From: Allium sativum
Lineage: Eukaryota > Streptophyta > Magnoliopsida > Asparagales > Amaryllidaceae
Reading direction: 5' to 3'
DNA length: 64,000 nucleotides
Assembly (NCBI GenBank): GCA_030737875.1
Contig: CM060926.1
Coordinates: 165,625,079 to 165,689,078 of the forward strand
Shown here: in pieces, positions 46,439 to 60,000 of the stretch
Numbering within the stretch: position 1 is the stretch's first letter
Layout of the letters: every line of letters starts with the position of its first letter
Translations under genes and position numbers: made by a program
The notes under the pieces: generated by a model
Seen by the model: the letters and a program-made list of their open reading frames with translations, nothing else
What the model was told of the DNA's origin: nothing
Database searches by the model: none

Positions 46439-49400
46439 TGAGACGACCCGATTTCCCGTTCTCACGGAAACAAGGTTATCTTTGGAATATAACACAGAAA
46501 CAGATAATAGCAGAACAGAATTAAATAAATACACCAGAATGAACAACAAAATATACTGGATAAAAGTAATCATCAGAGTTACACAGTATACAGGATCTTA
46601 CTTAGTACAAATACAGTTCAGCTATACATAAATGTCTACAGCGGAAATAAACAAAATATGTACAATAGGAGCTGAACAGCATAAAAAGAAATAAACGATA
46701 GAATCCATCTTCAGCTCCAGCTATCCAGAAAGAACCAGCCAAACCTGAATACAAGGCTGCCCGTGTAGAAAGAGGGGCACCCGAGTTTGAAAGTGAAACA
46801 AACTACGAGTCAGTCATGGGACTGGTATGAGAAATCCACTCAACACATATATAATTGGCTAATCACAGGACCACGCCACTTTCGTGGAACGGGTTTACTC
46901 CATTGGATTGCCAGTGCTTTAAAACAAATCTTTCTTTTAAACATCGCTATGCTTTTTATAAAAATGAAGCCGTTATAAGACTCAGTTCCCATCACACAAT
47001 GCAACGCAAACCGGAGGATAGAGTTTTTACCTTATAACGGCCAAGATATGCTTGATACGAATAAAAACAAAGGCATTTGATATTATTGCTAGTGTTTATA
47101 TGTTTTGAAAACAATTTCAAATCATAACTATCAATCCTAGACGACATGAGCGTCCCATGCCACTATGTCGCCAAATGTATATATACAATCGAAGTCGCAC
47201 GATGTCGTATTTGGAAATTGGATTTCCGTCATGAACCAAGGCAAAAGATAGTCCTTACCGAATTCGAGACAATCTAGCCCATGTCTCAGGCAAGTACTCA
47301 GTCAAGCCTTTGGATCGTCAGGGCCGGTCCACCGATGTGGATTAAAATGCCTGAACAATACGTTTCCCCGCCCTTTGGGGCGTAAACGAGCCAACGAATG
47401 ACTCCATCGGACCCGGATCGTCCGATCAAACCGAGGCGCCTCGCAACAGCAATAACCACATAGGTGAAAAGTATATAAATGTCAGGGCTGGTAGGTCACT
47501 GACACCACCCTAGCTAGAAGGAAACGCATGCCCTCCCTGAGGTCCTTCTCCCGTTTTAGGTTCATACCGGGGTGTGAGGCTCGCGAATTTACGTTATACA
47601 CAAAGCTACGCCACACAGGCGATGCTTTGATCATCACCACAAGACTTTGCTTTTCAACAGAAGTCCTGATCACTGCATCTTAGCATGCCACACAGGCAAT
47701 TCACACCGTGCAACTGATGGCTATCAATCACACAGAGCAAATTCCAATGTCGGACACACAGTCCATTTACAAGTCCGTTCTGGGTCTGAACGAAACCGGA
47801 GGCACTAAATACCTCGCAAACCCTTCGATCAACACGTACGTCTGAACGATCACCACTCATTATCCATATTTCGGGATGCCTCCCAATCAGGACCTCGGTT
47901 ACCATCCAAACGAGGTGAAGATCTCCGGTCTTCGACCGTCGTCTTCATCTTCGACTTTCAATCGTCGGTCAATTATTCGAAATGAGAATTAACTCGGCCT
48001 TTTCAAATAATTCACGTATATTTAGAATTTCAAATCGATTTATTTCAATGGTTAAATTATTTGACAACATCACGTTTGTTCTTTAATGTAATTTTCACAC
48101 CAAACACATTCAACCATCAAACATCACATAAATCAAGCAAATTCAGTTTATTTCCATTCCATATCGCTTACGATATTTTATAACTATTTATCGCTATTTT
48201 TATTTATTTTAAAATAGCCATTTTATTCAAAACGACGCTTCGGGCCATAAAGCTGCCGTAGCGCTGTTTTTCTTCAGATTTGATTTACACATATCTGAAA
48301 ATCTAACCGTTGGATCTTCACAAAATTTACATCATTAGAAAGGTCTTTTCAAAACGAATCCAACGGTTCCAGTTTCGGGAAAATCCGACGGTCGGATCTC
48401 CCGGCACAATCGTTTGAAGTTTCGATTTCAAAATACGAACTGCAGCGTCCTTATTCGATTAAATATAATTATATTTATATAAATATATAAATATAATCGA
48501 TTCTGGCGCTGTTTTTCTTCAGATTTGAATTAAACATTCCAGACAATCCAACCGTTGGATTTTTACAAGGTTGGTGCCCTTGGAAATATTATTCCAAGGC
48601 GAACCCGACGGTTGAGATTTCGGGAAAATCCGATGGTCGGATTTCCCGTACTAGTCGTTTGAAATCACGGTTTCAAAATACGAACTGCACGGCTTCGTTT
48701 CGTTTTAATTTTATTTATATTTATATAGTTATATAAATATAGTTCATTCAACAATTCCTATATCGTTTTAACTTCAAAAAATTTTCTAACACCTTAAATT
48801 TTGGAAAAATTTCGCCATAACCTCCCCTGCACCGGGAGCGTCGGGAAATCGCAAATAGCGTCCCGGTCCTTCTAATCTCAAAAAGAAAAAGAAGAAGCCA
48901 AGCGGCTAGCCAATAGGCTCAAAATCATCACCCAAACAAATCAGTAAATGTGTACCTATTTGTCGGGCACAAAATTTTATTCCTCTTCTCTAGCCCCTTC
49001 GCTATAACCTGTTCAATGAATATGCATGTACATATATATACAGTCCATATCATTTTTCATTTTCTATTCAACTTCATATTCGATTTCTATTTGGTTTAAA
49101 AACACCATTCATTCTAATGTTACATAAATAGGTGCAAATCATTTCATTAGCTAATTAATGAATATTTCAACTCATCTATGTTTATTTTGAACAAGTGGCT
49201 ATTTTTAACACTTCATATTTTAACGATTTATGCATACAACAAAAATGTGATTTTTATTGTAAAACAACTCATTTCGAAACACTATTTTTTTCTATATAGT
49301 TCATGTAGGTGATAAAATAGAATTTTTGTCATAAAACAATTTATTTCAAAATATGAATACCATTCAACACATGAATTTCTAAACAACGAATGAATATCAA

Positions 49401-50061
49401 TTCAACACATGAATGTTTTCAATAGTTTTTAGATATAGATAAAAATGTGAATTTTATTATCGAACAGTTTATTTCAAAATATGAATACCATTCAACACAT
49501 GAATTTCTAAACAACGAATGAATACCAATTCAACACATGAATGTTTTCAATAGTTTTTATATATAGATAAAAATGTGATTTTTTATTATCTAACAATTTA
49601 TTTCAAAATATGAATACCATTCAACACATGAATTTCTAAACAACGAATGAATATCAATTCAACACATGAATGTTTTCTATATAAGGAATAAATATAGTTT
49701 AAGCATATGAAAATAATTCAAACACACAAATATTATTCAAAATTTCGGCAGCATAACGGCAGGGTAGTTACACCGGCACCGTCCCTAGTACGGCTCCTCG
49801 CTCTACCTTAAAACCTCGCGGTTTTTGACAATGGGGATCATGCATCTAGTTCGCACGCAGGCGGCATGTATATATTTATTTCATTTCCACAAACTAATCC
49901 TATGTGGTTTCAACCAAATATTTCACAACCACCAATGGGTATTTTTCAACCACAATCAACCAATATCAATCACAAACAATCCCAAACAACCATTCGTTAT
50001 CAACCAATTATCACAACAATTTCAATCAATAAATATCGTCCATGGTTTGTGGACGAGGGGC

Positions 50062-50100
<39 letters not shown>

Positions 50101-52301
50101 TATAGCAATTCACTTTCATATTCACACACATATATTTATATTTTTAAATCAGAAATCTCACCAATAGCTATCCAACTGCACGACACTTCCTTGTATAAAA
50201 TCTTCGCCTCTTGTCGCTTTCGCCCGTATTCTCTACACAGGTAAAAATAGAATTTTTACTATGCTATTCAATATATAAAAATCGAATTTTGACTTCGCTA
50301 TTCAATATATAAAAATATGATTTTTACTTCGACTCTCAACATATAAAAATATGATTTTCTCTTCGACTTTCAACATATAAAAAAAAAATATGATTTTCTC
50401 TTCGACTTTCAACATATAAAAAAAAAAAAATGATTTTCTCTTCGACTTTCAACATATAAAAAATATGATTTTCTATTTTTAAAGAAACCAGTTTTAACTC
50501 TTAAAAATTCCAGTTTTTATCTTTTTATAAAAATGCAGTTTTTGAATCTTTTAAAATTCAGTTTTTTTTTTTTAACTGTATATAAAAAAAATGCAGTTTT
50601 TATTATTTATTTTTTTATAGATCAGTTTTTTTTTTATTCTTTAAAATTTCAGTTTTTAACTTTTCAAGAAAACCAGTTTTTAAATATTTTAAAAAAAAAA
50701 CAGTTTCGGTTTTTATTTTTAAAACAATTTCAGTTTCTAAATTTTTAAAAATAAAAAGCAGTTTTTAATTCTTTCATAAAATCAGTTTTATTCTTTTATA
50801 AAAAATCAGGTTTTCATTCTTTCTTAAAAAAAAAATCCAGTTTTAAAAATCCTTTTATAAAAATCTGTTTTATACTTTTTTTAAAAATATTCAGTTTTTT
50901 ACCTTTAAAACATTTCCGTTTTTATACTCTTTAACATTTCAGTTTTAATACTTAAAACCATTTCAGTTTTTTTTTTTTTCTTATAAAACCAGTTCAGGTT
51001 TTTAAATCTTTTTTTCTAAAAAAAACAATTCAGGTTTTTAAACCTTTTTCAACAAAAAAACAGTTTAACAGAATAAAAAAAATAAAATAAAAAAAAAATA
51101 AAAAAAACGCTCACCGAATTAGCTCCTAAAAAAAGGGGGAGAAAAGGTCGTCGACGGCTTCGACGTTGCCAGCGAGGGGGGCTCGATTTGATTCGAGGGG
51201 GGGTTGTTCGAGACGTCGGCGGCAGCTTCGAAGGGGGGGGGGATGCTCCGCGATGGGTCGTCGGCGTCGAGGTGTCGGGAAGAGGCTGGCGATTTAGGTT
51301 TAGGGTTTGGGGTTTTTTTTTTTTTTTTCTCTCTTTCTGTTATGTTTTATAACGAACTGGGGGGCCAAGCAGAAGATAAGGGGAGGGAGGGAATTTAAAA
51401 TTATTTAATTATTTTCTTATTTAATTATTAAACTTCGCAAAAAGGTTGACTTTCTTCCACGACATCGAAACGAGGCCCACCGCCTGTCGTCCATAGCGTT
51501 GTACCCCCATTCCGAACACAATGGGATATGTATCGTAAGCTGATTTGATCGTTACAATCAGTTTCCTTTTGAATTTTCATTTAAATCATTATATTGAATT
51601 TTAAACGTACATTTCAAATTACCGGGGCCACATACTAACTAGAAAAATTCCAGAAAGATATTTTCTAGCTTCGTATTGACGATACGGTCCTAACAAAACT
51701 AGTTTCGTCGAATTCTGAGACCGTTTGAAAAATGGCCAATTTCCAGTCGATTAAAATCAACTGAAACTGGTCAAACGCGTTTTCCTTTGCCACGCTCACA
51801 TATTGATTCGAAAAATTATGAAATTTGAAACCCAGCAATAACTTGACTCTACGGACCCAACAAAAGTGGTTTCGTCGAAATCCGAGGTCATCTGCAAAAT
51901 ATCCATTTTTAAGGGCCTTATATATATATAAATATATATAAATTCCACAGCGACTATTTCTAATTTTAAACTGGACATATCTTATCATTTCTAAGATGAA
52001 ATCTCAGTTTGTTAACTTCGTTATAAAGATATAGTTATACAGATTCAAATATTTCTTGTTTCGTTCAATTCTGACTTATATTGAATTCTGTATATTCATT
52101 TGAAATTAGAAATCGAATTTTCGAACTACCGCACTATTTTCAATTCTATATATAATTATATTTAATTATATTGGTTTTCAAATGTCGATTCAACTCAGTT
52201 TTCATCGCCATTACTTAAAATATTTATTTTAAATATTTAAAATCCATTATTTTAGCCAATTTAAAATTTTTAAATTGGTTCAGATTTTCTAGGTCGTTAC
52301 A
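46439..52301 (-). mobile_element. Element C 3' LTR (5863 bp)
   Basis: Ends TGAGACGACCC (low side) and GGTCGTTACA (high side). TATA sense TTATAAAAC at 51344-51352, GC-rich leader 51120-51290, donor-like CG|GTGAGC near 51110, a poly-T/cagttttt repeat at 50240-51050, (TA)n at about 50063-50096, three 128-bp units at 49350-49690. Confidence 0.94.
50240..51060. repeat. cagttttt / ttcgactttcaacatataaa repeat in the C LTR
   Basis: First about seven copies of a 35-bp unit (ttcgactttcaacatataaa then aatatgatttt), then many cagttttt(n)taaaa units. The same at 60860-61690. Occupies the place of the AT-rich repeat of F. Confidence 0.75.
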
Positions 52302-52317
52302 ATCTCCCCCACTTAAA
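52302..52317 (-). promoter_or_regulatory. Polypurine tract of element C
   Basis: TTTAAGTGGGGGAGAT on the minus strand, immediately before TGTAACGACC. The 240 bp to the stop at 52555 is non-coding. Confidence 0.9.
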
Positions 52318-52554
52318 ACTTTTCGTCCCCGAAAAGGAATAAAGTCGAAAGTGGTTTGATAAATGTACAATCACACAACACAACAACCAATCCAATTGTT
52401 TTTAACCTTTAAAAATATACTAATCAACTCCTATATTCTTTCATAAATCATTCAGAGTATAGAATAAATAGTGCACATCCATGAAAAGGAAATAACAATA
52501 GAATAGAGAATTGAATGGTAGTGCAAAGTAGGGTAAATGTACCTTGCACCGGAG

Positions 52555-55500
52555 TCAATCAGAGATATCTACTCGGCATCTAGGATAAGCTTTCTGAATG
52601 CTCTCCTCAGTTTCCCAAGTACAATCTCGCGGATCTCCACTCCATTGCACTTTGACTAAGTGAACCTTCTTGTTCCTCAGCTCTTTGGTTTCTTTGCCGA
52701 TAATCTTTAGCGGCTCACGCCTCACAGCTAATTCTGGAGTAATTTCAATATCCTGCTGAGCTGCTTCTTCCACGATCAAGTCTGGATCATGAACGTGCTT
52801 TCGAAGTTGAGATATGTGAAATACATCATGCACACCAGGCAACCAGTCAGGAAGTTTGACCCTATAAGCGAGAGTTCCAATCCGTTCCAGAATAGGAAAC
52901 GGACCAATAAATTTAGGCGCTAACTTCCCAGTTTTACCGAACCTGATAACTCCTCTCATCGGCGATACTTTCAAATATACATAGTCGCCAACTTCGAAGG
53001 ATATATCTCTTCTTCTTTTATCAGCATAGCTCTTTTGTCGGCTTTGAGCGGCGAGTAATCGCTTCTTAATAAAATCGACTTTGTCGGCCGCTTCTCGAAT
53101 CATATCAGGCCCTAACACAAGTCTATTTCCAGGCTCGACCCAACAAGCAGGAGATCGGCACGGTCTACCATACAATGCTTCGAATGGCGACATCGTCAGA
53201 CTCGCCTGGTAGCTGTTATTATAAGAGAATTCAGCTAAATGCAGATGGTCTTCCCATGATCCACCGAAATCTATAACACAAGCCCGCAATAGATCTTCTA
53301 AAATGCGATTCACCCTCTCAGTCTGACCGTCTGTCTGAGGATGATAAGCGGTGCTCAAGTTTAACTTCGTTCCCAGCTCGACTTGAAATGCTTCCCAGAA
53401 TTTGCTAGTGAATATTGTATCTCTATCACTTACTATACTGAGCGGCACTCCATGCAGTCTAACTATTTCCCTGAAGTAAATCTGCGCCAGACTCTGAGCG
53501 GTTCTATTTGATTTGACAGGTATAAAATGGGCGGTCTTCGTGAAACGATCTACCATCACCCAAATACTGTCATTCCCTTTTCTGGTTCTGGGCAAACCAT
53601 CAATGAAATCCATAGAGATATGCTCCCACTTCCAACCAGGAACTTCTAGCGGTTGTAATAATCCAGCTAGTTTCTGTTGGTCGCTTTTGACTAGCTGGCA
53701 AGTAGGGCATCGACTCACATATATCGAGATGTCTCTTTTTAACGACTTCCACCAGAATGTGCGTTTGATGTCGTTATACATTTTATTCACACCTGGATGG
53801 ATACTGAGCTTAGATTTGTGGCATTCATCAAGCACTTCTCTTCTTAGTTCAGGAATTTCTGGAACGCAAATTCGTCCTTCTAACCTCAGAATCCCTTCGC
53901 TATCTAACTGGAAATCCGAAGCATTGCCTTCACGAATTCGCTGACTTATTCCTTTGATAAATTGGTCGTCTTCTTGGAGAGCCGATATCTTATCAATCAA
54001 CGAAGTCGCAATGATGAAACTGGCGATCATTTCATTCTTTCGGCTTAACGCATCGGCCACGACATTGGCTTTCCCTGGAGTATATATAATTTCAAAGTCA
54101 TATGCTGCAAGAAACTCCAGCCAACGTTGCTGCCTCAGGTTTAAATCCTTCTGAGTGAACAGATACTTTAATGACTGATGATCGGTAAACAGTTCGAATC
54201 TCTCACCGAGAAGATAGTGTCTCCAGATTTTCAAAGAGAATATGATAGCCAATAACTCAAGATCATGAGTTACATAGTTCTTCTCGTGTGGCTTAAGTTG
54301 ACGGCTAGAATAAGCAATTACTTGGCCTCTTTGCATTAACACTGCGCCGAGGCCTTCTCTAGAAGCATCAGTCCACACTTTTAAATCCTGGTTGCCATCT
54401 ATAATGGTTAACACTGGAGCTGTTGTTAATCTCAACTTCAGCTCTTCGAAAGCCTCCTCACTCTCTTGAGTCCATTTGAACTTAGAATGCTTCTTTGTAA
54501 GCTTCGTTAAGTGGCCAGATATCTTCGAAAAGTCTTTAACGAACTTTCGGTAATAGCTAGCCAATCCGAGAAAACTGCGGACTTCAGTGGGAGTACTGGG
54601 CTGTTTCCAATTTTGAATAGCCGTGATTTTGCTTGGATCCACAGCGATTCCATCTTTCGATACTACATGGCCCAGAAATTTCACTTCATCTTGCCAGAAT
54701 ATACATTTGGAAAACTTGGCTTTCAATACATTCCTTCTGAGGATTTCTAACACTTGTTCCAGATGCTTTTCATGTTCGGCCTTTGATTTAGAGAAGATTA
54801 GAATATCATCAATAAAAACCAGAACAAATTTATTCAATACTCCTCTGAATACTCGGTTCATCAGATCGACGAAGTAAGCTGGAGCGTTACATAAGCCGAA
54901 TGGCATTACTAACCACTCGTAGAATAAGTCGGGGCCTCTGAACGCTGTCATTGGAACACACTCTTCGGCAATTCGAAGTTGATGGAATCCTGTAGCTAGG
55001 TCCATTCTTGAGAATACTTGTGCTCCATTTAATCGATCTAACAAATCATCTATTCGCGGCAATGGATATTTATTCTTTATTGTCTGTTTGTTCAAATCAC
55101 GATAATCCACACATAGACGTAGAGTACCGTCAGATTTTGGGACAAATACCACAGCTGCACCCCAATCAGAGAAACTAGGCCTGATCAGACCTTTCCATAC
55201 TAGCTGTCTTGTTTGATTGTCTAATTCCTCTTTCTCTTTCAAGGACATTCTTCGAATAGCGTGAACTACCGGCCTTGCATTTGGAATTAAAGCAATTCTG
55301 AAATCTATTTCTCTCTGCGGAGGTAAGCGAACAACTTCCTCGAACACATCCGCATAATTCTTGACGACAGGAATATCTTTGATGAGGTCAGGAATATTTT
55401 CAGTGATTTCAGGGATATTTTCTACTTGGGCTGGAGAAACATTCAAAGCTGCCCAGAAGTCTTTTCTATTAGCATTCTGACCTTCACAGGGAATGGTTAT

Positions 55501-56808
55501 ATAATCACCTGATTTAATCTTTGCCTTTACGACTCTCTCGGCGCATTTGACTTCAGCTTCATATTTGGTCAACCAGTCTAACCCCAAGATAAGATCAAAC
55601 TCTTTGAAATTCATGACGACTGCGATGGTAGGAAACCGATAACGAGAGAAAGAAACCGGCACTCCGCAAACCCAACTGAGATCAATGGAACCCCCAACTG
55701 GATTCTGGACAGTCATTGGTTCCTTGAGCTTTTTCAAATTCAAATCCAGTTTCTTAGCTGCATCTTTGGCAATGAAACTTCGCGACGCGCCTGTGTCAAA
55801 CAGTACTTTGACTGGAATGTTTTTGACAGTAAGCGTGCCTTCTAAAACATCGGGCCTTTCTTGACTAGCTGAGGGCTCGGAAGTTTCTGCTACTTCATTT
55901 ATATGCACTGCCTCAGATTTCTTTGAGAGTTGACACTCCCGTGCAATATGGCCTGCTTGACGACACTTATGGCATTTCCTTTCGCCATGTGTGTTCTTTT
56001 GCCTCTTCGTAGGTTTGGATCCGCTCTTTCCTTTCTTCTTTAAAGATCTGCAATTCCCTTGCAAATGCCCTTGCTTATGGCAGTTATTGCATATGGCGGT
56101 CGTGACAGGTTCTTTTTCAGATCTAGCCCTTTTTCGATTTGCTTCGGGCTCCTTACTGACTTCAGACATTGTACTGGCCTCCGGAATGTCAGTTTCCAAC
56201 CCTGCTATGTCACTACAACAAACTTCTTCTTCGTCGCGCAACATTCCTTTCTGGTCTAGATCTTCGTATTGATAAGCCATATAAATCATCTCTGAGAAAG
56301 GAAGCTTCACATGCCCCAATACTTTATTCCGGTATTTCCTTTGAAGCCCGTGAATAAATCTCATATTTTTCCTCTTCGGATTTTGAATTAGATGAGGAGC
56401 AAAGTGAGAAAGTTCATTGAATTTCTTATGATATTCGGGAATTGTCATGTCTCCTTGTATCAGATGAGAAAATTCATCGCATAGCCGTTCGGTCGCTTCG
56501 GGAGGAGTAAATCTTTCTAAGAAAATCACTTTGAATCTATCCCAGGTGATATCACCTTCTGGATTATCTTTAACAACAGAATCCCACCAGAACAAAGCTT
56601 CATCTTCGAGTGCCCAGGAGGCCAGTAATCTTTTCTGGTCATCCCTCAGCTCTAATGCTTCGAATATTTTCTCAGCCGAACGAATCCAAGCTTGTGTTCT
56701 CATAATAGATTCTTCGCCCGAGAACGGCTTTCCACCCAGATTTCTATACTTCTTGAATAGAGCTTCTATATCCGGGTCAGTATTACTTCTTCTGTTTCTG
56801 GCACTCAT
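52555..56808 (-). CDS. Element C gag-pol polyprotein (intact, 1417 aa)
   Basis: Single frame, gypsy order. Gag core about 25-190 ([24 protein letters not shown]), CCHC knuckles at 240-253 and 279-292, protease DTGAS at 338, RT about 535-725 with FIDD 665-668, RNase H D814, E851, D876, D919, integrase finger H997, H1004, C1034, C1037, integrase catalytic D1067, D1128, E1164 (35 residues between the last two), GPF/Y-like KFIGPFPI at about 1300, and a chromodomain-like tail at about 1370-1412 ([18 protein letters not shown]). All catalytic residues are present. The ATG at 56808 is chosen because B keeps the same start and a CAG acceptor-like site lies just upstream. Expected to make virus-like particles and integrate copies; integrase plus chromodomain probably steer it to heterochromatin (family knowledge). 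Confidence 0.97.
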   Translation of the reverse strand: MSARNRRSNTDPDIEALFKKYRNLGGKPFSGEESIMRTQAWIRSAEKIFEALELRDDQKRLLASWALEDEALFWWDSVVKDNPEGDITWDRFKVIFLERFTPPEATERLCDEFSHLIQGDMTIPEYHKKFNELSHFAPHLIQNPKRKNMRFIHGLQRKYRNKVLGHVKLPFSEMIYMAYQYEDLDQKGMLRDEEEVCCSDIAGLETDIPEASTMSEVSKEPEANRKRARSEKEPVTTAICNNCHKQGHLQGNCRSLKKKGKSGSKPTKRQKNTHGERKCHKCRQAGHIARECQLSKKSEAVHINEVAETSEPSASQERPDVLEGTLTVKNIPVKVLFDTGASRSFIAKDAAKKLDLNLKKLKEPMTVQNPVGGSIDLSWVCGVPVSFSRYRFPTIAVVMNFKEFDLILGLDWLTKYEAEVKCAERVVKAKIKSGDYITIPCEGQNANRKDFWAALNVSPAQVENIPEITENIPDLIKDIPVVKNYADVFEEVVRLPPQREIDFRIALIPNARPVVHAIRRMSLKEKEELDNQTRQLVWKGLIRPSFSDWGAAVVFVPKSDGTLRLCVDYRDLNKQTIKNKYPLPRIDDLLDRLNGAQVFSRMDLATGFHQLRIAEECVPMTAFRGPDLFYEWLVMPFGLCNAPAYFVDLMNRVFRGVLNKFVLVFIDDILIFSKSKAEHEKHLEQVLEILRRNVLKAKFSKCIFWQDEVKFLGHVVSKDGIAVDPSKITAIQNWKQPSTPTEVRSFLGLASYYRKFVKDFSKISGHLTKLTKKHSKFKWTQESEEAFEELKLRLTTAPVLTIIDGNQDLKVWTDASREGLGAVLMQRGQVIAYSSRQLKPHEKNYVTHDLELLAIIFSLKIWRHYLLGERFELFTDHQSLKYLFTQKDLNLRQQRWLEFLAAYDFEIIYTPGKANVVADALSRKNEMIASFIIATSLIDKISALQEDDQFIKGISQRIREGNASDFQLDSEGILRLEGRICVPEIPELRREVLDECHKSKLSIHPGVNKMYNDIKRTFWWKSLKRDISIYVSRCPTCQLVKSDQQKLAGLLQPLEVPGWKWEHISMDFIDGLPRTRKGNDSIWVMVDRFTKTAHFIPVKSNRTAQSLAQIYFREIVRLHGVPLSIVSDRDTIFTSKFWEAFQVELGTKLNLSTAYHPQTDGQTERVNRILEDLLRACVIDFGGSWEDHLHLAEFSYNNSYQASLTMSPFEALYGRPCRSPACWVEPGNRLVLGPDMIREAADKVDFIKKRLLAAQSRQKSYADKRRRDISFEVGDYVYLKVSPMRGVIRFGKTGKLAPKFIGPFPILERIGTLAYRVKLPDWLPGVHDVFHISQLRKHVHDPDLIVEEAAQQDIEITPELAVRREPLKIIGKETKELRNKKVHLVKVQWSGDPRDCTWETEESIQKAYPRCRVDISD

Positions 56809-56820
56809 TTTCTAGTTCTT

Positions 56821-56840
56821 CTGCAAATAGCAGATCAAGT
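56821..56840 (-). promoter_or_regulatory. Splice-acceptor-like site before gag ATG of C
   Basis: TGATCTGCTATTTGCAG on the minus strand, 12 bases before the ATG; shared with B. Confidence 0.45.
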
Positions 56841-57044
56841 GTCAGGTCACAGAAAAGGTATTTTAAAATATAGAGACAAATACTTGAAGTGTAAATGTGT
56901 CTATCGAAGTGTATTCATTCTGCTTTACTCATACTAGGATATTGCTGATCCTATCTGTATTGAGTTACCCGTCCTAGAACACTACTGGTTCTATTTCTGA
57001 CGAGTTCGTTCAAATGTTATATTCCAGAACTAAGCTTAACCAAA

Positions 57045-57056
57045 GCTCTGATACCA
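57045..57056 (-). promoter_or_regulatory. Primer-binding site of element C
   Basis: TGGTATCAGAGC on the minus strand, three bases after the 5' LTR (initiator tRNA-Met). The leader to the ATG (56809-57044) is non-coding. Confidence 0.92.
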
Positions 57057-57059
57057 CGT

Positions 57060-60000
57060 TGAGACGACCCGATTTCCCGTTCTCACGGAAACAAGGTTAT
57101 CTTTGGAATATAACACAGAAACAGATAATAGCAGAACAGAATTAAATAAATACACCAGAATGAACAACAAAATATACTGGATAAAAGTAATCATCAGAGT
57201 TACACAGTATACAGGATCTTACTTAGTACAAATACAGTTCAGCTATACATAAATGTCTACAGCGGAAATAAACAAAATATGTACAATAGGAGCTGAACAG
57301 CATAAAAAGAAATAAACGATAGAATCCATCTTCAGCTCCAGCTATCCAGAAAGAACCAGCCAAACCTGAATACAAGGCTGCCCGTGTAGAAAGAGGGGCA
57401 CCCGAGTTTGAAAGTGAAACAAACTACGAGTCAGTCATGGGACTGGTATGAGAAATCCACTCAACACATATATAATTGGCTAATCACAGGACCACGCCAC
57501 TTTCGTGGAACGGGTTTACTCCATTGGATTGCCAGTGCTTTAAAACAAATCTTTCTTTTAAACATCGCTATGCTTTTTATAAAAATGAAGCCGTTATAAG
57601 ACTCAGTTCCCATCACACAATGCAACGCAAACCGGAGGATAGAGTTTTTACCTTATAACGGCCAAGATATGCTTGATACGAATAAAAACAAAGGCATTTG
57701 ATATTATTGCTAGTGTTTATATGTTTTGAAAACAATTTCAAATCATAACTATCAATCCTAGACGACATGAGCGTCCCATGCCACTATGTCGCCAAATGTA
57801 TATATACAATCGAAGTCGCACGATGTCGTATTTGGAAATTGGATTTCCGTCATGAACCAAGGCAAAAGATAGTCCTTACCGAATTCGAGACAATCTAGCC
57901 CATGTCTCAGGCAAGTACTCAGTCAAGCCTTTGGATCGTCAGGGCCGGTCCACCGATGTGGATTAAAATGCCTGAACAATACGTTTCCCCGCCCTTTGGG
58001 GCGTAAACGAGCCAACGAATGACTCCATCGGACCCGGATCGTCCGATCAAACCGAGGCGCCTCGCAACAGCAACAACCACATAGGTGAAAAGTATATAAA
58101 TGTCAGGGCTGGTAGGTCACTGACACCACCCTAGCTAGAAGGAAACGCATGCCCTCCCTGAGGTCCTTCTCCCGTTTTAGGTTCATACCGGGGTGTGAGG
58201 CTCGCGAATTTACGTTATACACAAAGCTACGCCACACAGGCGATGCTTTGATCATCACCACAAGACTTTGCTTTTCAACAGAAGTCCTGATCACTGCATC
58301 TTAGCATGCCACACAGGCAATTCACACCGTGCAACTGATGGCTATCAATCACACAGAGCAAATTCCAATGTCGGACACACAGTCCATTTACAAGTCCGTT
58401 CTGGGTCTGAACGAAACCGGAGGCACTAAATACCTCGCAAACCCTTCGATCAACACGTACGTCTGAACGATCACCACTCATTATCCATATTTCGGGATGC
58501 CTCCCAATCAGGACCTCGGTTACCATCCAAACGAGGTGAAGATCTCCGGTCTTCGACCGTCGTCTTCATCTTCGACTTTCAATCGTCGGTCAATTATTCG
58601 AAATGAGAATTAACTCGGCCTTTTCAAATAATTCACGTATATTTAGAATTTCAAATCGATTTATTTCAATGGTTAAATTATTTGACAACATCACGTTTGT
58701 TCTTTAATGTAATTTTCACACCAAACACATTCAACCATCAAACATCACATAAATCAAGCAAATTCAGTTTATTTCCATTCCATATCGCTTACGATATTTT
58801 ATAACTATTTATCGCTATTTTTATTTATTTTAAAATAGCCATTTTATTCAAAACGACGCTTCGGGCCATAAGGCTGCCGTAGCGCTGTTTTTCTTCAGAT
58901 TTGATTTACACATATCTGAAAATCTAACCGTTGGATCTTCACAAAATTTACATCATTAGAAAGGTCTTTTCAAAACGAATCCAACGGTTCCAGTTTCGGG
59001 AAAATCCGACGGTCGGATCTCCCGGCACAATCGTTTGAAGTTTCGATTTCAAAATACGAACTGCAGCGTCGTTATTCGATTAAATATAATTATATTTATA
59101 TAAATATATAAATATAATCGATTCTGGCGCTGTTTTTCTTCAGATTTGAATTAAACATTCCAGACAATCCAACCGTTGGATTTTTACAAGGTTGGTGCCC
59201 TTGGAAAGATTATTCCAAGGCGAACCCGACGGTTGAGATTTCGGGAAAATCCGATGGTCGGATTTCCCGTACTAGTCGTTTGAAATCACGGTTTCAAAAT
59301 ACGAACTGCACGGCTTCGTTTCGTTTTAATTTTATTTATATTTATATAGTTATATAAATATAGTTCATTCAACAATTCCTATATCGTTTTAACTTCAAAA
59401 AAATTTCTAACACCTTAAATTTTGGAAAAATTTCGCCATAACCTCCCCTGCACCGGGAGCGTCGGGAAATCGCAAATAGCGTCCCGGTCCTTCTAATCTC
59501 AAAAAGAAAAAGAAGAAGCCAAGCGGCTAGCCAATAGGCTCAAAATCATCATCCAAACAAATCAGTAAATGTGTACCTATTTGTCGGGCACAAAATTTTA
59601 TTCCTCTTCTCTAGCCCCTTCGCTATAACCTGTTCAATGAATATGCATGTACATATATATACAGTCCATATCATTTTTCATTTTCTATTCAACTTCATAT
59701 TCGATTTCTATTTGGTTTAAAAACACCATTCATTCTAATGTTACATAAATAGGTGCAAATCATTTCATTAGCTAATTAATGAATATTTCAACTCATCTAT
59801 GTTTATTTTGAACAAGTGGCTATTTTTAACACTTCATATTTTAACGATTTATGCATACAACAAAAATGTGATTTTTATTGTAAAACAACTCATTTCGAAA
59901 CACTATTTTTTTCTATATAGTTCATGTAGGTGATAAAATAGAATTTTTATCATAAAACAATTTATTTCAAAATATGAATACCATTCAACACATGAATTTC

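Noticed and set aside
49825..50105. Asn/Gln/Phe-rich frames near (TA)n in the C LTRs (also 60446-60714, 19631-19987 minus)
   Set aside because: LTR sequence with degenerate ttgattgtggttg repeats; frames end in the TA microsatellite as (YI)n and have no start or domain support.
46439..57059. Idea that 46439-52301 and 57060-62922 reflect an assembly duplication
   Set aside because: About 18 substitutions and several homopolymer and (TA)n length differences, together with correct primer site, polypurine tract and TSD, fit a genuine LTR pair.
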